Positions 13,101 to 24,779 are shown, numbered from the stretch's first letter. The stretch is DNA of 64,000 nt from Penicillium oxalicum (GCF_001723175.1 NC_064650.1:5270001-5334000); one strand, 5' to 3'. A program made the numbers and translations. Notes: a model not told the origin generated them from the letters alone.

Positions 13101-13374
13101 GAGGAAGACGGTTGCCGATCTTCACCAGGAGATGGGTAGACGCAGGGCTCAACAACGGTCGGTCGCATTCCGACCCCGGTCTTCGGTGCGGATCAATGAC
13201 GAAATCACCATTCGCGCGGTTCGAACGGGAGCTCTCTCTTCCCAACAAACATCACCGAACTTTTTCACGACTGCCATCCCCGACTGACCACCGATTGACG
13301 GGATTTTCTTGCCACTCCATTCTACCATTGCTTCTTGCTCTTCTCTTCTCGGATATTGGATCCCTCTGTCAGCC
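10105..13374. other. Long divergent intergenic region between SKN7 and peroxiredoxin
   Basis: 3.27 kb separates the two start codons. It holds purine-rich tracts (10330-10370, 11075-11090, 12010-12050) and a perfect 11-bp inverted repeat at 10575-10613. A forward frame of 225 codons at 11297-11974 has no recognisable domain and odd composition, so I do not call it. A GGTTCGAGTCC B-box-like string near 11360 is not in a foldable tRNA. Large promoters or unannotated non-coding transcripts are possible. Confidence 0.5.
10575..10613. repeat. 11-bp perfect inverted repeat flanking a GAGTACTC palindrome
   Basis: The left arm GAGTACGTGAG (10575-10585) and right arm CTCACGTACTC (10603-10613) are exact reverse complements, separated by 17 bp. 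The spacer opens with the self-palindrome GAGTACTC (10586-10593). It lies about 470 bp upstream of the SKN7 start codon. It could be a paired binding site or a hairpin. Confidence 0.7.
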
Positions 13375-14358
13375 ATGTTCGCTCGACGCCTTGCCACCCA
13401 AGCTACCCGAGTCAGGGCAGCTCCTTTCCACAGCACCTCCCGCAACCTCGTCCAAAAGGGCGATGCGATCCCCAACCTGGAGGTGTTGGTGGAGAATTCT
13501 CCTGGAAACAAGGTCAACCTGGCCAAGGAAATCAAGGGCAAGGCTGTGATCATTGGTGTGCCCGCAGCATTCAGTGGGTGATCCTGGCGGAAGATGTCTC
13601 CCTTTGTCGTGAGCGATGTGACTGCAGCAAGAGACCGACACTGACAATTATGTGTACTGTGGCTCTCCAGGCCCCGCCTGCTCCAGCACGCATGTGCCCG
13701 GCTACATCAGTCACCCCAAGTTGAAGGAAGCGGGACAGGCCTTTGTCGTCTCTGTCAATGATCCCTTTGTGTAAGCACTTTCAGCCGCCGCCGAATCAGT
13801 CCCTCTCGAACACACTATCGCAAAGTCAAGGCAATGGAATGCAATGATGGATCATAAGGGGAAGGTTGTGTGGGAAAGGAAAGACGAAAACCAACAACAC
13901 GAACAGAAAAACTGACCAAAATTGGCGTCGTAGCATGCAGGCTTGGGGGTTGACTTTGGATCCTCAGGGCAAGAGTGGGGTATGTCTCTCATTCCATTGT
14001 AGATGTGTTGGGTTTCGCCCTTGTATCGAGTGCTGACTGAGAATCGCACCAGGTTCGCTTTTTGGGTGACCCATCTGGCAAATTCACCGAGGCCCTGGAC
14101 TTGAGCTTCGAGAGCTCATCCATCTTTGGCAATGACCGTAGCAAGCGGTATGCCTTACTGATTGAGGATGGCAAGGTCAAAGAGGCCTTTGTGGAGCCCG
14201 ACAACACCGGCGTCAATGGTAAGCAGTCTTCCTCTTCCAGAACTCTAAGATTTCCGACTGGAGTCTTCACAGCCAGATGGTGGGGGGGGGAAAGTTGAAG
14301 ACTAACATAGAGACTGCGTTGCAATATAGTGTCCGCTGCGGAGAAGGTGCTTGGTTAG
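13375..14358 (+). CDS. Mitochondrial Prx5-type peroxiredoxin (AhpC/TSA, redoxin family)
   Basis: Five exons, 13375-13573, 13671-13770, 13934-13979, 14053-14218 and 14330-14358, give 179 aa. It reduces hydrogen peroxide and alkyl hydroperoxides through a peroxidatic cysteine, C70, in FSPACSSTHVPGY, the motif of the Prx5/Ahp1/PMP20 group. The first 25 residues have Arg and Ser/Thr but no acids (MFARRLATQATRVRAAPF), as in a mitochondrial targeting sequence with a likely cut near RNLVQKG. The fold continues through FVVSVNDPFVMQAW and RYALLIEDGKV to the end VSAAEKVLG, so the family is covered without gaps. It is related to the Asp f 3 group of fungal peroxiredoxins, but that protein lacks this presequence. 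Its divergent partner is SKN7, a known activator of peroxidase genes in yeast. Confidence 0.93.
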
Positions 14359-15694
14359 AGGTGTTGTTCTAGGGTTATTGTAGCATAGACAGCATCTAGT
14401 TGCATGACGGTGGGTCACAGAAACACATACCTAGGTATAATGCAGAAAATAGTCCTCCATCAGTGCAGTGACTCACGTAAAATTCCATGTAGAGATATCT
14501 CTGGCGGCCCAATCGCTCTGGCAGACCATGATCCTTTCGCATCCATGTACTAGGGCTGACGCGGCTCTCTTGCCACACCCTGTGGCGCTGGACATGATAG
14601 CCCGACTAGCCTACCGCCGTATTTGGCGACCGGTCCTGACAAGGCCACTGTGAGAATGATACTTTAGTCTAGGGGACGATGTTTGGAGAAAAGGGATTAC
14701 TAGCGTGACAGGACAGGATCGCCCGTGAAAGACGGGAGTGATGCTCAGGCTGTGATATGATAGCATTCTGTACGATGCTATATATAATAGCGCTGGCTGC
14801 GAGTGGTGATTCCTCGGATGTGTACTGGAGTAGTTACAGTACAAATCCCATAGGAAGCAGAAAGACGTGGACAGGCACCAAGATTGAAACACCTGAGCCA
14901 AAATTCTCGAGCAAATCATGCTCAGACCGATCCCTACAAACGAGTGACCTGATGCGATGCCATAGGCTTAGTATTCCCACTTTTGGATCAGTGATGGCGG
15001 CGTGAGCGGAATGGCCGGAACAATGCCCTCCTGAGGCTACTACGAAACTCGTAATGTAAAGAAGTATCTTGCTAGATTTTACACCCAGTGTCAAAAGAAT
15101 CCGATGATGGGTCTGAGGGCATATTCTAGAAGCAAAATACCAGGTCTCTGCAGGATCTCTCGCTCGTTCGGTACCGTCGTGGTAGGGTTAGTGTAGTTAC
15201 ACGTGCCCTTCGCTGGTCGCTGTGGTACTCGCCGAGTCCGCCCCCCAAAGGAACGTCCGCTTCGTCATAGCCCAATTGCCAAGGCTCGTGCACCTCCGTT
15301 CCAGCCACAGTCCCCTCTCTCTCTCTCTAGTCGCCCTCTTACTCCAGGCAACCTCATCTTCCACTGTCCTTGCCCTCCTGGTGTACATTTTCATTGCTTC
15401 CTCTCCCGAGTCAGTGATCCATCTGCGCTGCACTGGTCTCCTGCGAGCGGTTTGTGCCCCCCCTAGCGAATTCTTCCGGTGACACGCCATTGAGATCTTT
15501 CGCCCCTCGACCTCCGCACTACTCATCACACCCTCTTTTCCCCACGACCGAAACCCGGAGCCGAGCGCATCTAGGCACCAAGGCATAGGTGGAAGTGAAA
15601 GTGCGACCGAGCGCTTGGATGCATTGCAAGATCTGAAGATTCTCCAAACCACATACTTAAGACTGCGACCAATTGTATCTACGGAACCGCCATC
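14359..15694. other. Intergenic: peroxiredoxin 3' flank and epsin promoter
   Basis: 1.34 kb with no supported gene. A CT tract near 15310-15330 and generally pyrimidine-rich sequence up to 15560 mark the likely promoter and 5' UTR of the downstream epsin gene. Confidence 0.55.
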
Positions 15695-17755
15695 ATGTCC
15701 AAAGTCGTTCGCAGTGTCAAGAACGTCACAAAGGGATACTCCTCAGTGCAGGTCAAAGTTCGCAATGGTAAGTGTTATCTGCTTTTGAACCGTCCCCCCC
15801 CGGTCTCACTCTAGTCGTGAGCGCTGGTAACCCCGCGATCATGTCGCCTGCTCGTCGTGGGCCCCCTAGCCTCATGCGCCAGGGGAACACCGAGTGGGAG
15901 GGTGATGCCATTGGCAGAAGTGGCAATGAATGATGATGCTAACTCAATATTTCTTAGCCACGAGCAATGACCCATGGGGCCCGACGGGCACGGAAATGTC
16001 CGAGATTGCCGCCATGACCTTTGGAAGGTCGGTCTCCCCTCACCCCTCACCGTCATCTTGATCTAGACCGAGGTGTATCTAACTGCCCCTTGCATACTAG
16101 CCCCAATGAGTTCTACGAGATTATGGACATGCTCGACAAGCGCCTGAATGACAAGGGAAAAAACTGGCGTCATGTGCTCAAGTCATTGAAGGTGCTTGAT
16201 TATTGCTTGCACGAGGGATCCGAGTTGGTGGTGACCTGGGCTCGGAAGAACGTCTACATCATCAAGACGCTACGTGAATTCCAATACGTCGATGAAGAAA
16301 GTCGAGATGTGGGTCAAAATGGTAAGTCGTCTCGCAGTTGATTCCGTTGATCGTGTCTGGTGGGCGGCTGCTGATTCTCTCCCCTTTTGCCTAGTCCGCG
16401 TGGCTGCCAAGGAGCTCACAGCATTGGTCCTGGACGAAGACCGACTGCGCAGTGAGCGGTCCGATCGTAAGTTATGGAAGACTCGTGTGAGTGGATTGGA
16501 TGACGGATACGGAGGCGGTAGTGGCGGCGACTCTGCGCGCCGGGAGCGCCGCCGACCGCGCCACGACGACGAAGATGATACCGAGTATCGCTTGGCGATC
16601 GAAGCCAGCAAGCACGAGGCCGAGGAAGAGCGCAAGCGACGCGCGCAGCAAGCCGGGAATGATGATGACGAGGATCTTCAAAAGGCAATCAGATTAAGTC
16701 GTGAAGAGGAAGATTTGCGCAAGCGTGAATTGGAGGAAAGTAACGCCCACTCGCTCTTTGATGAGACTCCCGCCCAGGTGCAGCCCACTGGTTTCAACCA
16801 GGGCTATCAGCAACAGAGCGCCGTCGACTGGTTCGGGAACCCGATCAATGCCCAGCAACCCATGACCACGGGATTCCTGAACAACCAATACTCGCAGCCC
16901 ACCGGCTTCCAGGGCCAGCCGACAGGCATGGGCAATCCTTACGCTACTGGATTCCAGCAGCAGCAGCAGCAACAACAGCCATCCGCCTTTGATCAGAACC
17001 CGTATGGACAGCCCCAAATCAACTTCTTGCAACCCCAGGCTACGCTTCAGCCTCAACAGACCGCCTTCCAAACGAACAATCCCTGGGGAACAAACGATGT
17101 CTTTGGCCAACAGCAGCAGCAGCCGCAGCAGCAATTCCCCCAGGAGAATTACCTTTCGGCGGGGAGTAAGAACCCCTGGTCCAGCAATCAGCCTGCTGAT
17201 GCATTGAAGCCCATGCCTACCGGATCCAACAATCCTTTTGCTCAGCGAACCCAGTCTCCCTTCGCTGCTCAGCAGTCCCGAACTGGTCCTCCAACTTTGA
17301 ATGCTTTGGCTGAAGACCGGGCCGCCTCGCAATTCAACAACAACAATAATATGTACAATGGCAGCAACCAATTCGCCCAGCAGCCCAGTCACCCCAATCC
17401 CATTGCCAATTTCCAGGCTCCTCAGCCCCCCAAGAGCACCCCGCCTCAGCCTGCTGACCCTCACCATGCGCGACTCAACGCACTGCTTTCAACCGGAGAG
17501 GGCCAGGATACCTTTGGCAACACGGGGGACCTCCGAATTCCCTCTCAGCATACCGCTCCAGGAACCTTTGTCAACTCTGCCGGTCAAGGTCTCAACCGTC
17601 TCCATGCCACTCAGACGGGGAACAACCCCTTCTTTGGCCAACAGTATACGGGCATGCCGCAACAGACTGGATTCATGCAACAGCAGCAGACTAACAACCC
17701 GTGGGCCAGTCAACAACGACCACAGCAGAACGGGGGTAGCCTGATTGATCTTTAA
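15695..17755 (+). CDS. ENT1/ENT2: Epsin, ENTH-domain endocytic adaptor
   Basis: Four exons, 15695-15767, 15958-16027, 16101-16321 and 16395-17755, give 574 aa. Epsins bind PtdIns(4,5)P2 at the plasma membrane and link ubiquitinated cargo to clathrin. The ENTH domain covers about 1-150 (start MSKVVRSVKN, then GPTGTEMSEIAAMTF and FYEIMDMLDKRL). Two ubiquitin-interacting motifs follow at about 183-200 (EYRLAIEASKHEAEE) and 212-230 (DEDLQKAIRLSREEE). The rest is Gln/Asn/Pro-rich and has repeated PTGF motifs and NPF or NPW motifs for EH-domain partners such as Pan1 and Ede1. The last four residues, LIDL, form a C-terminal clathrin box. All key elements are present. Whether it is called Ent1 or Ent2 has no meaning in a fungus with one epsin. 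Confidence 0.96.
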
Positions 17756-18989
17756 GCCTAATCCTCTCTTGCACATCCTTTTTTTCTTTTTCTTTTTTTT
17801 TGCTCTCTCTCTCTCTCTCTCTCTTCCTCTCTTCCAGCTTCCCCTCACGACCGCTCCCTTGAGTTCAAGCCGTGAGCCAAATGATCTGAAAGTCTCAACA
17901 GTCATGCTCTTTGTCTGTCTCCTTTCCCTCACCTTGAATGGTATCTTTGCCTCGGTCCCCTCTTCAAGATGAGAGACGAGACATGAACTTTTCCGATCGT
18001 ATTTTCCTCATGTGAACCACACGTTGCGCCCTCGGCCCCTCAACACGCCCAACATATCGCCCCTTGGTCTCCTCCCATTTCTCTCCCTTGTCAATCCCCC
18101 TTCTACCCTTCTTGAAGATCCAGAATATACCTCGGTCGCCCCTTTTCATCCTATCTCCTCTTTTGGCTTCCCTCCATTGACCTCGCTTGACACCTTTTTC
18201 TCCCACTATTCCCGCCCGCACTATCTTGTATTTTCCTTTGTCGCCCGTGCTCTCTGTCTCTGCGTCTGCTCTTAGGATATCCCTCTTTCTATTGGAATCG
18301 GGGGGGGAGTGGTTCGATCTTGTATTCCTTCTGTTTCCCCCATTATTTGAACTTCTTCACGGCTCCACACATGATGTGTATTAGTATCTGCCTGTCTGAT
18401 GCGCCTTGTAGATAGTAGGATCGGAGTTTTAAGCACAGGAGCTGATTTGACATGCTTCTTGATCCAGACTCGGGGCTTGGGTCGATCCCGCAGTAAAACG
18501 TGTACATTATCGTCACACGCCTAGGTAGCCCGTACACTCTCGTAATTTTCGATCTAACCCTCCCTCAACAGTCAAGATACAGCCACGCTCCGGCACAGCT
18601 CACCCAGGAGAGAAAGATTGCGCCGCTGATACGACACTCTAACGGACATGGATGATGGATGTTGGTCTACTGCTAACCATATTTATATCCCATTCAAGTC
18701 TTTCCATGGTCTTGTCATCCGGCGATGTGAGATGGGAATAGTACTTGAGTACAGCCGGCTGGATCACAGATTCCTCCTACCTCATCCGCTAAGGTTGTTT
18801 TCCAATATTCTCATCTTTATCATCCAGTCTAGACTCGGAGTTTCAGCAATTTTCAACGCTCAAGGCACACGTAAAAGGCGTCCAGATTCGCAGATGATTT
18901 CAACCATTTCTGCTTTTTTTTTTTTTTTTGGAAGGAGAAAAAAAAGACCTTTGAATATTCTCACAACTCCCCTCGTAAGCCCCTACCAA
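17756..18989. other. Convergent intergenic region, epsin / NIF3 3' ends
   Basis: 1.23 kb between two converging genes. A T-rich stretch followed by a (CT)n run (about 17779-17825) sits just after the epsin stop codon, and an 18-T run lies near 18911-18928. CT-rich sequence continues to about 18370. No gene is supported. Confidence 0.55.
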
Positions 18990-19955
18990 TCAAGACCGCC
19001 AGATCATAATCCCATACGGATCACGATCAGCCTCACTTACAGAAACCTCCACGCTCGCATCACGATATACCTCCTCCTCAACGGGATTCGTCGAAGGCGC
19101 CGCACCCCCCTGCTTGGCACTATCTTGCATCGCCTTCAAAGCCGTCTGTCGATCACTCTCCCAGCGCCGCGACAATTCCTCCTGCAACTTGCGCTGCATG
19201 ACGGCACGAATGTAGCCCCGTTCCGAATTCGAATGGGCCAGAGAGATCACAACGGATCCGCGCTCCGTCGCCGCAAGCGCTTCATGGTGACTCATTTCGC
19301 CCGTGAAGAGCAGATCGGGGATGGAGTCGCCGCGGAGAAGAACACCGGAGCCGGAGCCGGGACACATGCCCACTGTTCGGATGCGGATGTGGTCGACGGA
19401 TTGACCCTGCGGAATGGCGATGGGGATCCCGGCTTGCAGCCCGACGCCGCGGCCGATATGGTCGATCAGCTGGGTGAGAGGCTGGGCCTCGGTAAAGGTG
19501 ACGAGACGGCCTGCACCGGCGCCGGCGCCTTCGAATCCTTCTGGGATGGAAGCTGGCGGGGATGGGTGGATGGTCGAGCGAGAGTGGGGGATTTGCCTCG
19601 AGGATGTGCTGCTGATTTGGGGCACGGAGTGAGATTGAGGGTAGGTTGGGGCAGAGTACAAGTTGGATGAACAGGGTTGGAGAGTGGGTTTCATGGTCGT
19701 CTCGGATTGGGAGCTGTCAAAGTTGCCGGTGACCACGTCGCAGAGCCAGTCGGCCATGCCACCGGGAACAGTGTCCACGGCTGTGTGTGGTGAGTAGACG
19801 CTGATTCCATGTTGGGCCAGTCGAAGGAGGGACCGCTGTTGAGTGTCGTTGAGAGTGATGGACTTGAGGCCACGGAAGATGATGGGATCTGAGAGTATTA
19901 GTTTTTTGGGGGAGTAATTTTTCTTTCTTTCTTTCTTTCTTTCTTTTCTTTCTCT

Positions 19956-20008
<53 letters not shown>

Positions 20009-20587
20009 CTTTCCTTCTTTTCTAGAGAACAAACGAGAGAGAGAGAGAAGGAAAAGGTGTTGACAAGGTGGAATCCAAGATGGTGATCTCACTCACGATA
20101 AGCTACGACGGCCGAGTCTCGCCGCTTGATGGCTTCATCGGCCACGGCGGTGGTCAAGTCAATGGCTAACAATACCGAGTTGTTCTGTCGACGCGTTGGC
20201 TCAAAGGGAGCTTCAAGCAGTACTGGATGCAAGATGGTGAGTTTGATTGATCTGGTCTTGGATTTCGTGGCCGTGATGCTTGCGGATATGCATTGCATCT
20301 CTCTTCTTTTTCCGCTCACTCACAGCCTGTATTGTCGAAGCTCTTGTCTGCCAATTCTTCGGGATAGCTATTTCCCTCATATTAGAATCTTCCTTTTCCT
20401 TTTCTCTCCCCTTCTTCTGATTTGTTTGTTCTTCTTGGAAGAGGAAAAAATGCGGGGGATCTATACATCAACGGGGGAACTCTCCCCGTATGCATCGCAT
20501 GGACAGAGGGGGTCAAACATACAGCTTTCTCATAGAGCTCACAACGGCCTTTGTAAAAGGCGAGCAAGAAGTCATGGTTGCAGCCAT
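18990..20587 (-). CDS. NIF3: NIF3 family (NGG1-interacting factor 3) metal-binding protein
   Basis: Four exons, 20587-20523, 20367-20324, 20222-20097 and 19888-18990, give 377 aa. NIF3 proteins form toroidal hexamers with a dinuclear metal site. They are often annotated GTP cyclohydrolase 1 type 2, but their true role is unsettled. Family features are the start with MRKLYPEELADKSFDNTGLL, the segment AYHPIIFRGLKSI, HGISVYSPHTAVDTVPGG (HTAxD metal-ligand region) and the C-terminal FTGEMSHHEALAA with further metal ligands. The 5' half is cut into small exons. Intron 3 (19889-20096) is long for this genome and consists largely of CTTT and CT microsatellite. The gene is head to head with the BolA gene, with 343 bp between start codons. 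Confidence 0.92.
19919..20004. repeat. (CTTT)n/(CT)n microsatellite inside NIF3 intron 3
   Basis: A run of CTTT units (about 19921-19950) is followed by a long (CT)n run (about 19956-20002). Both lie in the 208-bp third intron of NIF3. Read on the gene's strand it is AAAG/AG purine repeat. Its length probably varies between strains. Confidence 0.85.
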
Positions 20588-20930
20588 TGTCGAGTATCGT
20601 GATACAATGGTCCGTAAATGATTCATATAGAATGAAAAAAAGGAGAAATCCTCCTTGTCTACAGTCCTTGGACCAAATAGTTGAGAAGAGAAACACCTTT
20701 GAAGGTGACGAGTGGCCCCCGAAGCGCCACACTTGCAACGCACGAGCCACTTCGACCTCCGCCACAAAAGCCCACCGAATTTGTCATGACGCGACGGGCG
20801 GACTGCGGAGAGTTGCGAGTCAACTGGAAAACCCTCCGAACATCTCCGACCTTCACTCTATCAGAAGTGCTCAAGCAATCCAGTGGACAACTCCCAGCGT
20901 CACGTCTGCACCCGGTGGAGATTTTTGTCC
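20588..20930. promoter_or_regulatory. Bidirectional promoter, NIF3 / BolA
   Basis: Only 343 bp separate the two start codons, so both promoters and both 5' UTRs must share this space. No specific factor site could be assigned by eye. Confidence 0.5.
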
Positions 20931-21443
20931 ATGTTCTTCCGCACCTTCTCCTCGATCACCAAGTTGAGCCGGGGCTCTCAGTATCTCCTTCGTCCAACTC
21001 ATCCTGCCCATCTCCCGCAGACGTCCTTCTCCCTCACTGCACGCTCTTTCTCCGCGGTCAGCGCAGCCATGGCAGACACTTCCGGTGTGACAGCGGAATT
21101 GCTTCAGAAGAAGCTCGAGGATGAGCTCGAGGCCAAGACGGTCAAGATTGAAGATCTCTCTGGTAATTTATTTAACAAATACCATATGATCCACCTGCAT
21201 GATTCAAAAAAGATGAATGAGTATACTAACGTCTTCTTAAATTTTTTTTTGGTTTTTTGGGGGAAAATAGGTGGTTGCGGACAAGCCTTCCAGGCCGTCA
21301 TCGTCTCTGATAAATTCGCCGGCAAGAACTTGCTCGCGCGTCACCGTCTCGTCAATGCGGTGCTCAAGGAGGAAATTCCCAAGATTCACGCCTGGACACC
21401 AAAGTGCTACACCACGGAGCAGTATGAAGCGCTTGGAGAGTAA
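20931..21443 (+). CDS. Mitochondrial BolA-like protein
   Basis: Two exons, 20931-21162 and 21271-21443, give 134 aa. BolA proteins partner with monothiol glutaredoxins in handling [2Fe-2S] clusters. The BolA domain (about 52-132) has [13 protein letters not shown], then the helix-turn-helix-like [14 protein letters not shown] and the end [17 protein letters not shown], closest to the Bol1/Uvi31 type. The first 45 residues are rich in Arg, Ser and Thr and lack acids ([16 protein letters not shown]), which predicts mitochondrial import. An internal ATG (MADTSG, at 21069) could start a cytosolic form, a known way to serve two compartments. The 108-bp intron contains a T run just before its AG. 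The frame is clean throughout. Confidence 0.93.
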   Translation: MFFRTFSSITKLSRGSQYLLRPTHPAHLPQTSFSLTARSFSAVSAAMADTSGVTAELLQKKLEDELEAKTVKIEDLSGNLFNKYHMIHLHDSKKMNEYTNVFLNFFLVFWGKIGGCGQAFQAVIVSDKFAGKNLLARHRLVNAVLKEEIPKIHAWTPKCYTTEQYEALGE

Positions 21444-21938
21444 ACAATCATTCGGTCTGGCTCGGGGGAAAAATATTAGCATATTGTACAATCGACTTTT
21501 CCGTTTTTCTTTTTATTCTCCTCTTCTGGTTTGTTCAAAGGGGAGAAAAGGAATGAATGGAATGACAGAAGAACATATTGTCGAGAGGAAGGGGGGTGAG
21601 CTATGATTGTTCCCGGCGAATGAGCAGTTCATGCCTCTCGGAGACGAAGGAAGAAGATCAGAGACTTGGGATGTCATGGCGCAAGATGTGTCTTTGCGCT
21701 TGTGTTGACCATCTATCGACCATTTGCACGCTTCAACTGGGCTAGGATCCAGATGAAGGATCCATGAATCTTGTACGATAGACCAAAGGGATTTTGCAAC
21801 AAAAAAAAGCAAAAAAAGTATCGAATGAGGGATGTGGATGTGGATGTGGATCGTAAACATCACAAAGTCATTTCCCAGTCTCTTTTCCCCCGTGCACTCA
21901 TCATCATGATTTCTGATCTGGTCTGAGAAAAACAACCC
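21444..21938. other. Convergent intergenic region, BolA / hexokinase-like 3' ends
   Basis: About 495 bp between two stop codons. It has a short GATGTG repeat (about 21831-21850) and A runs near 21800. Nothing else is visible. Confidence 0.6.
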
Positions 21939-23801
21939 TCACCAATCCCCGTTCTTGTTCCCATTGCCCGTCACTTCCATATCGACTCTCGTTTCTTTTG
22001 CAAATGTCGATCCAATAATCCCATCAAAGTCACCAGCCACGGTGCCAGCAAGGACCCCCACGCCGACGAGTCCGCCATCACTGGCTTCCCGCAGGAAGAT
22101 ACTCTTCCCGTCGCTTTGGGGCCCAGCGCTGATCAAGAGCCGGTCAATGTGTCGTTGCACCGTCTCCTTGTAGTGCGGATAATGCTGGATGACTCCTCCG
22201 TTGACGGCCACCACCAATTCCTCGGGCCCCTTGAGCCAGCCTGGCCCAGAGAATCCACCATTTTGAAGATCGTGCGCCCTGAATTGCTCACCTTGCTCGG
22301 GATGGGGATGTGCATCCTCAGCATGTTCCACTTCGTCCTGGTCCTGGAGTCGAATCTCCCGGATACACGCCAGCAACCCCACCGTCGCAGCGGCAATCAA
22401 GGCAGCAGAGCGCTCCTGCACCGCGGCTGCCGTGGCACGTAATTGACCCGCGGACTCGGCTGTCCATCCCCAGTCACTGGACGCTGGGGCTGGCACTTCT
22501 TGCTGCAAGTCCTTGGCCAACTGGGAATCCGAATGGCTGGACGCCACCACCAATGACAGGAAATCTGTCGTAAGCGCATATTTTGTCACTAGTTTCACGG
22601 GCAAGGATGACCGCGGTATGGCTTTGACCACGGTGAACCAGTCACTGCAGATGATCCGGACCAGTTCACCAATGTAGCGGCCTCCCACCATATACTCTAA
22701 TGGTTGGAATCCCGGCCGATTGACATGCGTGTCCAGCTCGGTATCCCACTTGGTGACGAGGCCAAGCTCGATCAGGGGACCCGTTGCACCTCTCAGAGTC
22801 CACTCTGTCGAAACGACCGAGTCCACGGCATCGGGATCCTTCTGTCGAATATGACGGATCTTGGACTCGTGCAAATCGGCAAGCTTCATCGGTACGGCGG
22901 AATTGCAACCGGCGCCAACGAGCAAGCCCATGACCACGCGGGTATTGGGCAGCGCTCGAATCGAGTACGCCAGCGATGCGAGAGTGGAAATAGTATCGTT
23001 AGTCATGACCGTGATTTTGAGCTTGGGTAGACAGGATTTCTTTCGGCGTTTGGCGGGCATCTCCTCGGCCGTCATGTCTTTCCTTGCAGAGCACCGCGTG
23101 TGGCATTCATACCCGTCGAGAAGGGCTTGATGCAAATTCAGACAAGTCCCCAGTGTGAAGCCCTTGCCAGTCGGCATCAAGATTGCCTCGTTGACGGAGT
23201 TTTGCCTGCATCACCATCACCCGTCATCGGGTCACCGTGTCAGTTTTTACATTTCCATCTCCTTGAAAAAGAGGGGGGGGGGGATGATATCTGCCAAGTA
23301 GCCCGGAAATGTCAATTGCTCTCGAAGCATCAACGACGGGGGGAGACATTACTTGATTGGAAAACAAAACGAGATACCCATCTCGATCTCGGAAGGTGTA
23401 TCTCCCTTTGAATTAGACAAATCATCATGAATCACTTCTGCAATGCAATCTCCAATCCACGCAAATAACGAGCTGGGATGGTCCCGTCGGAGTCGATCCT
23501 CGATCGGCCATGCCTTTTCTAATGTCCGTCGCACATGCGAATGCTTGCCTATCTGCTCTTCGCCCAATAATTCAATAAAGGCCACCCGGAGATAGTACAG
23601 CCCCAGGTAGACGGCCAAGTAGCGGCCCTTTTCCAGTCCCGTCGGTAAACGTGTGGTCGCGGTGGGGAAGAACTGATCTGAAGACGTCGCGGCCAATTTA
23701 CGGTACGTCGAGGATAATCGACAGGCCAGATGATAGAGTCGCTCATGACCGATCTTGAGCGGCGACAAGAAGTCTTGTATCGTGGCCTTTGATCTGGCCA
23801 T
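21939..23801 (-). CDS. Atypical hexokinase-like protein (HxkC/XprF family), probably non-catalytic
   Basis: Two exons, 23801-23353 and 23205-21939, give 571 aa. The order of hexokinase segments is preserved, but key motifs are altered. The phosphate-1 loop, normally DLGGTNFRV, reads YLGLYYLRV at 65-73, so its Asp, second Gly and Thr are lost. The small-domain loop reads MGISFCFPIKQ, then LMPTGKGF instead of WTKGF. The catalytic-base Asp of NDT is kept (D220 in MTNDTISTL), and the GTGTNA loop has become GAGCNSA. The C-terminal DGSG loop reads ASDGGLVGVG. In Aspergillus nidulans, hexokinase-like proteins HxkC and XprF (HxkD) show such losses and act as regulators of carbon-starvation responses and extracellular proteases. 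I cannot say which of the two this is. A Lys/Arg-rich patch (KRRKK, about 202-206) could be a nuclear signal. Confidence 0.85.
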
Positions 23802-24779
23802 TGTGGTGATTTTTAAACCTTCCCCACCCCCTTTGGGAAGATTTTGTTTTGTTTTGTTTTGTTTTTTCCTTTGAAGGGGGAAGGGAGAGGTCAAACCTGG
23901 CAAACTATTCTTGGTCGCAACGTTGCAGTCTGCTGGTAGTACCTGATAGTCCGTTCCTCATCAAATTGTGTCTGTGTGGCTGTCAACGTCGTAGTAAGTC
24001 CTGGTAGGTTCGGTAATACCTCGGCCATCTCACCCGGGGGATGGTAAGGTTGCATTGAAGGTGGTGGAGACTCGAGCGCATAAACACCACTTGAATCATG
24101 ACCGCGAATCCCAAGTGGGCCTCACATTAAGTGTATGTGAAGTCCATGGGCTCGATGGCCAGTGTGACGCGCAGCATGGCCACAAGGTCCTGGGAGAAGC
24201 TAACGATATGAGACAAACCACACGCAATATCTCGTCAGTTGCGATTTTCTTTACACACACGGGAATGGGTAAAACGGCTCTGTGCGGCTCATCTGCAGCC
24301 CGTGCTGTCAGCCTACCTATGTTCTACAACAGAGTCAGACCGTTGATACTGCTTCCACGAGTCCACCTTCCTGCGAAGCGTCCCCAGAGATTGGCACAAA
24401 AAAAAGTGTCTTTCGAGCGGGGAAAGACACAAGGGAGGGCTCACTCAATATGGCCTCGATCACAGCTGCGACGGTTAAAAGACCGGGTCAGTCAGTGGAT
24501 CTTAAGGCGGGACCACAGTCGGCCAGAGAGAATAAAAAAAGAAATTCTTCGCTATATGTGAGAAAAAGAAAAGAACCCAAAAGACGGTATCTATATAAGA
24601 TGTGCATCGAAAGAGGGTCCAACCCCGAAAGAAAATCAAACATCAGAGACATCAAGAAGAGGCATTTTCTATACCTGACCGGGGGGTGGGAAAAGGTGCG
24701 GCCGAGCAAGCCCATTGAATCTCCACACACAATTCATGACCCGTCCCTTTCTCTTTTGATTTGGATTTACCAGAACCCC
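23802..24779. other. Intergenic: hexokinase-like promoter and TRP2 3' flank
   Basis: 0.98 kb. A (TTTTG)n run (about 23841-23870) lies directly upstream of the hexokinase-like ATG, probably in its 5' UTR as (CAAAA)n. Short forward frames at 24055-24788 have no coding character. Confidence 0.55.

Noticed and set aside
16694..17467. 257-codon antisense frame opposite epsin
   Set aside because: It mirrors the Gln/Pro-rich repeats of epsin, and Leu-rich composition is the expected complement.
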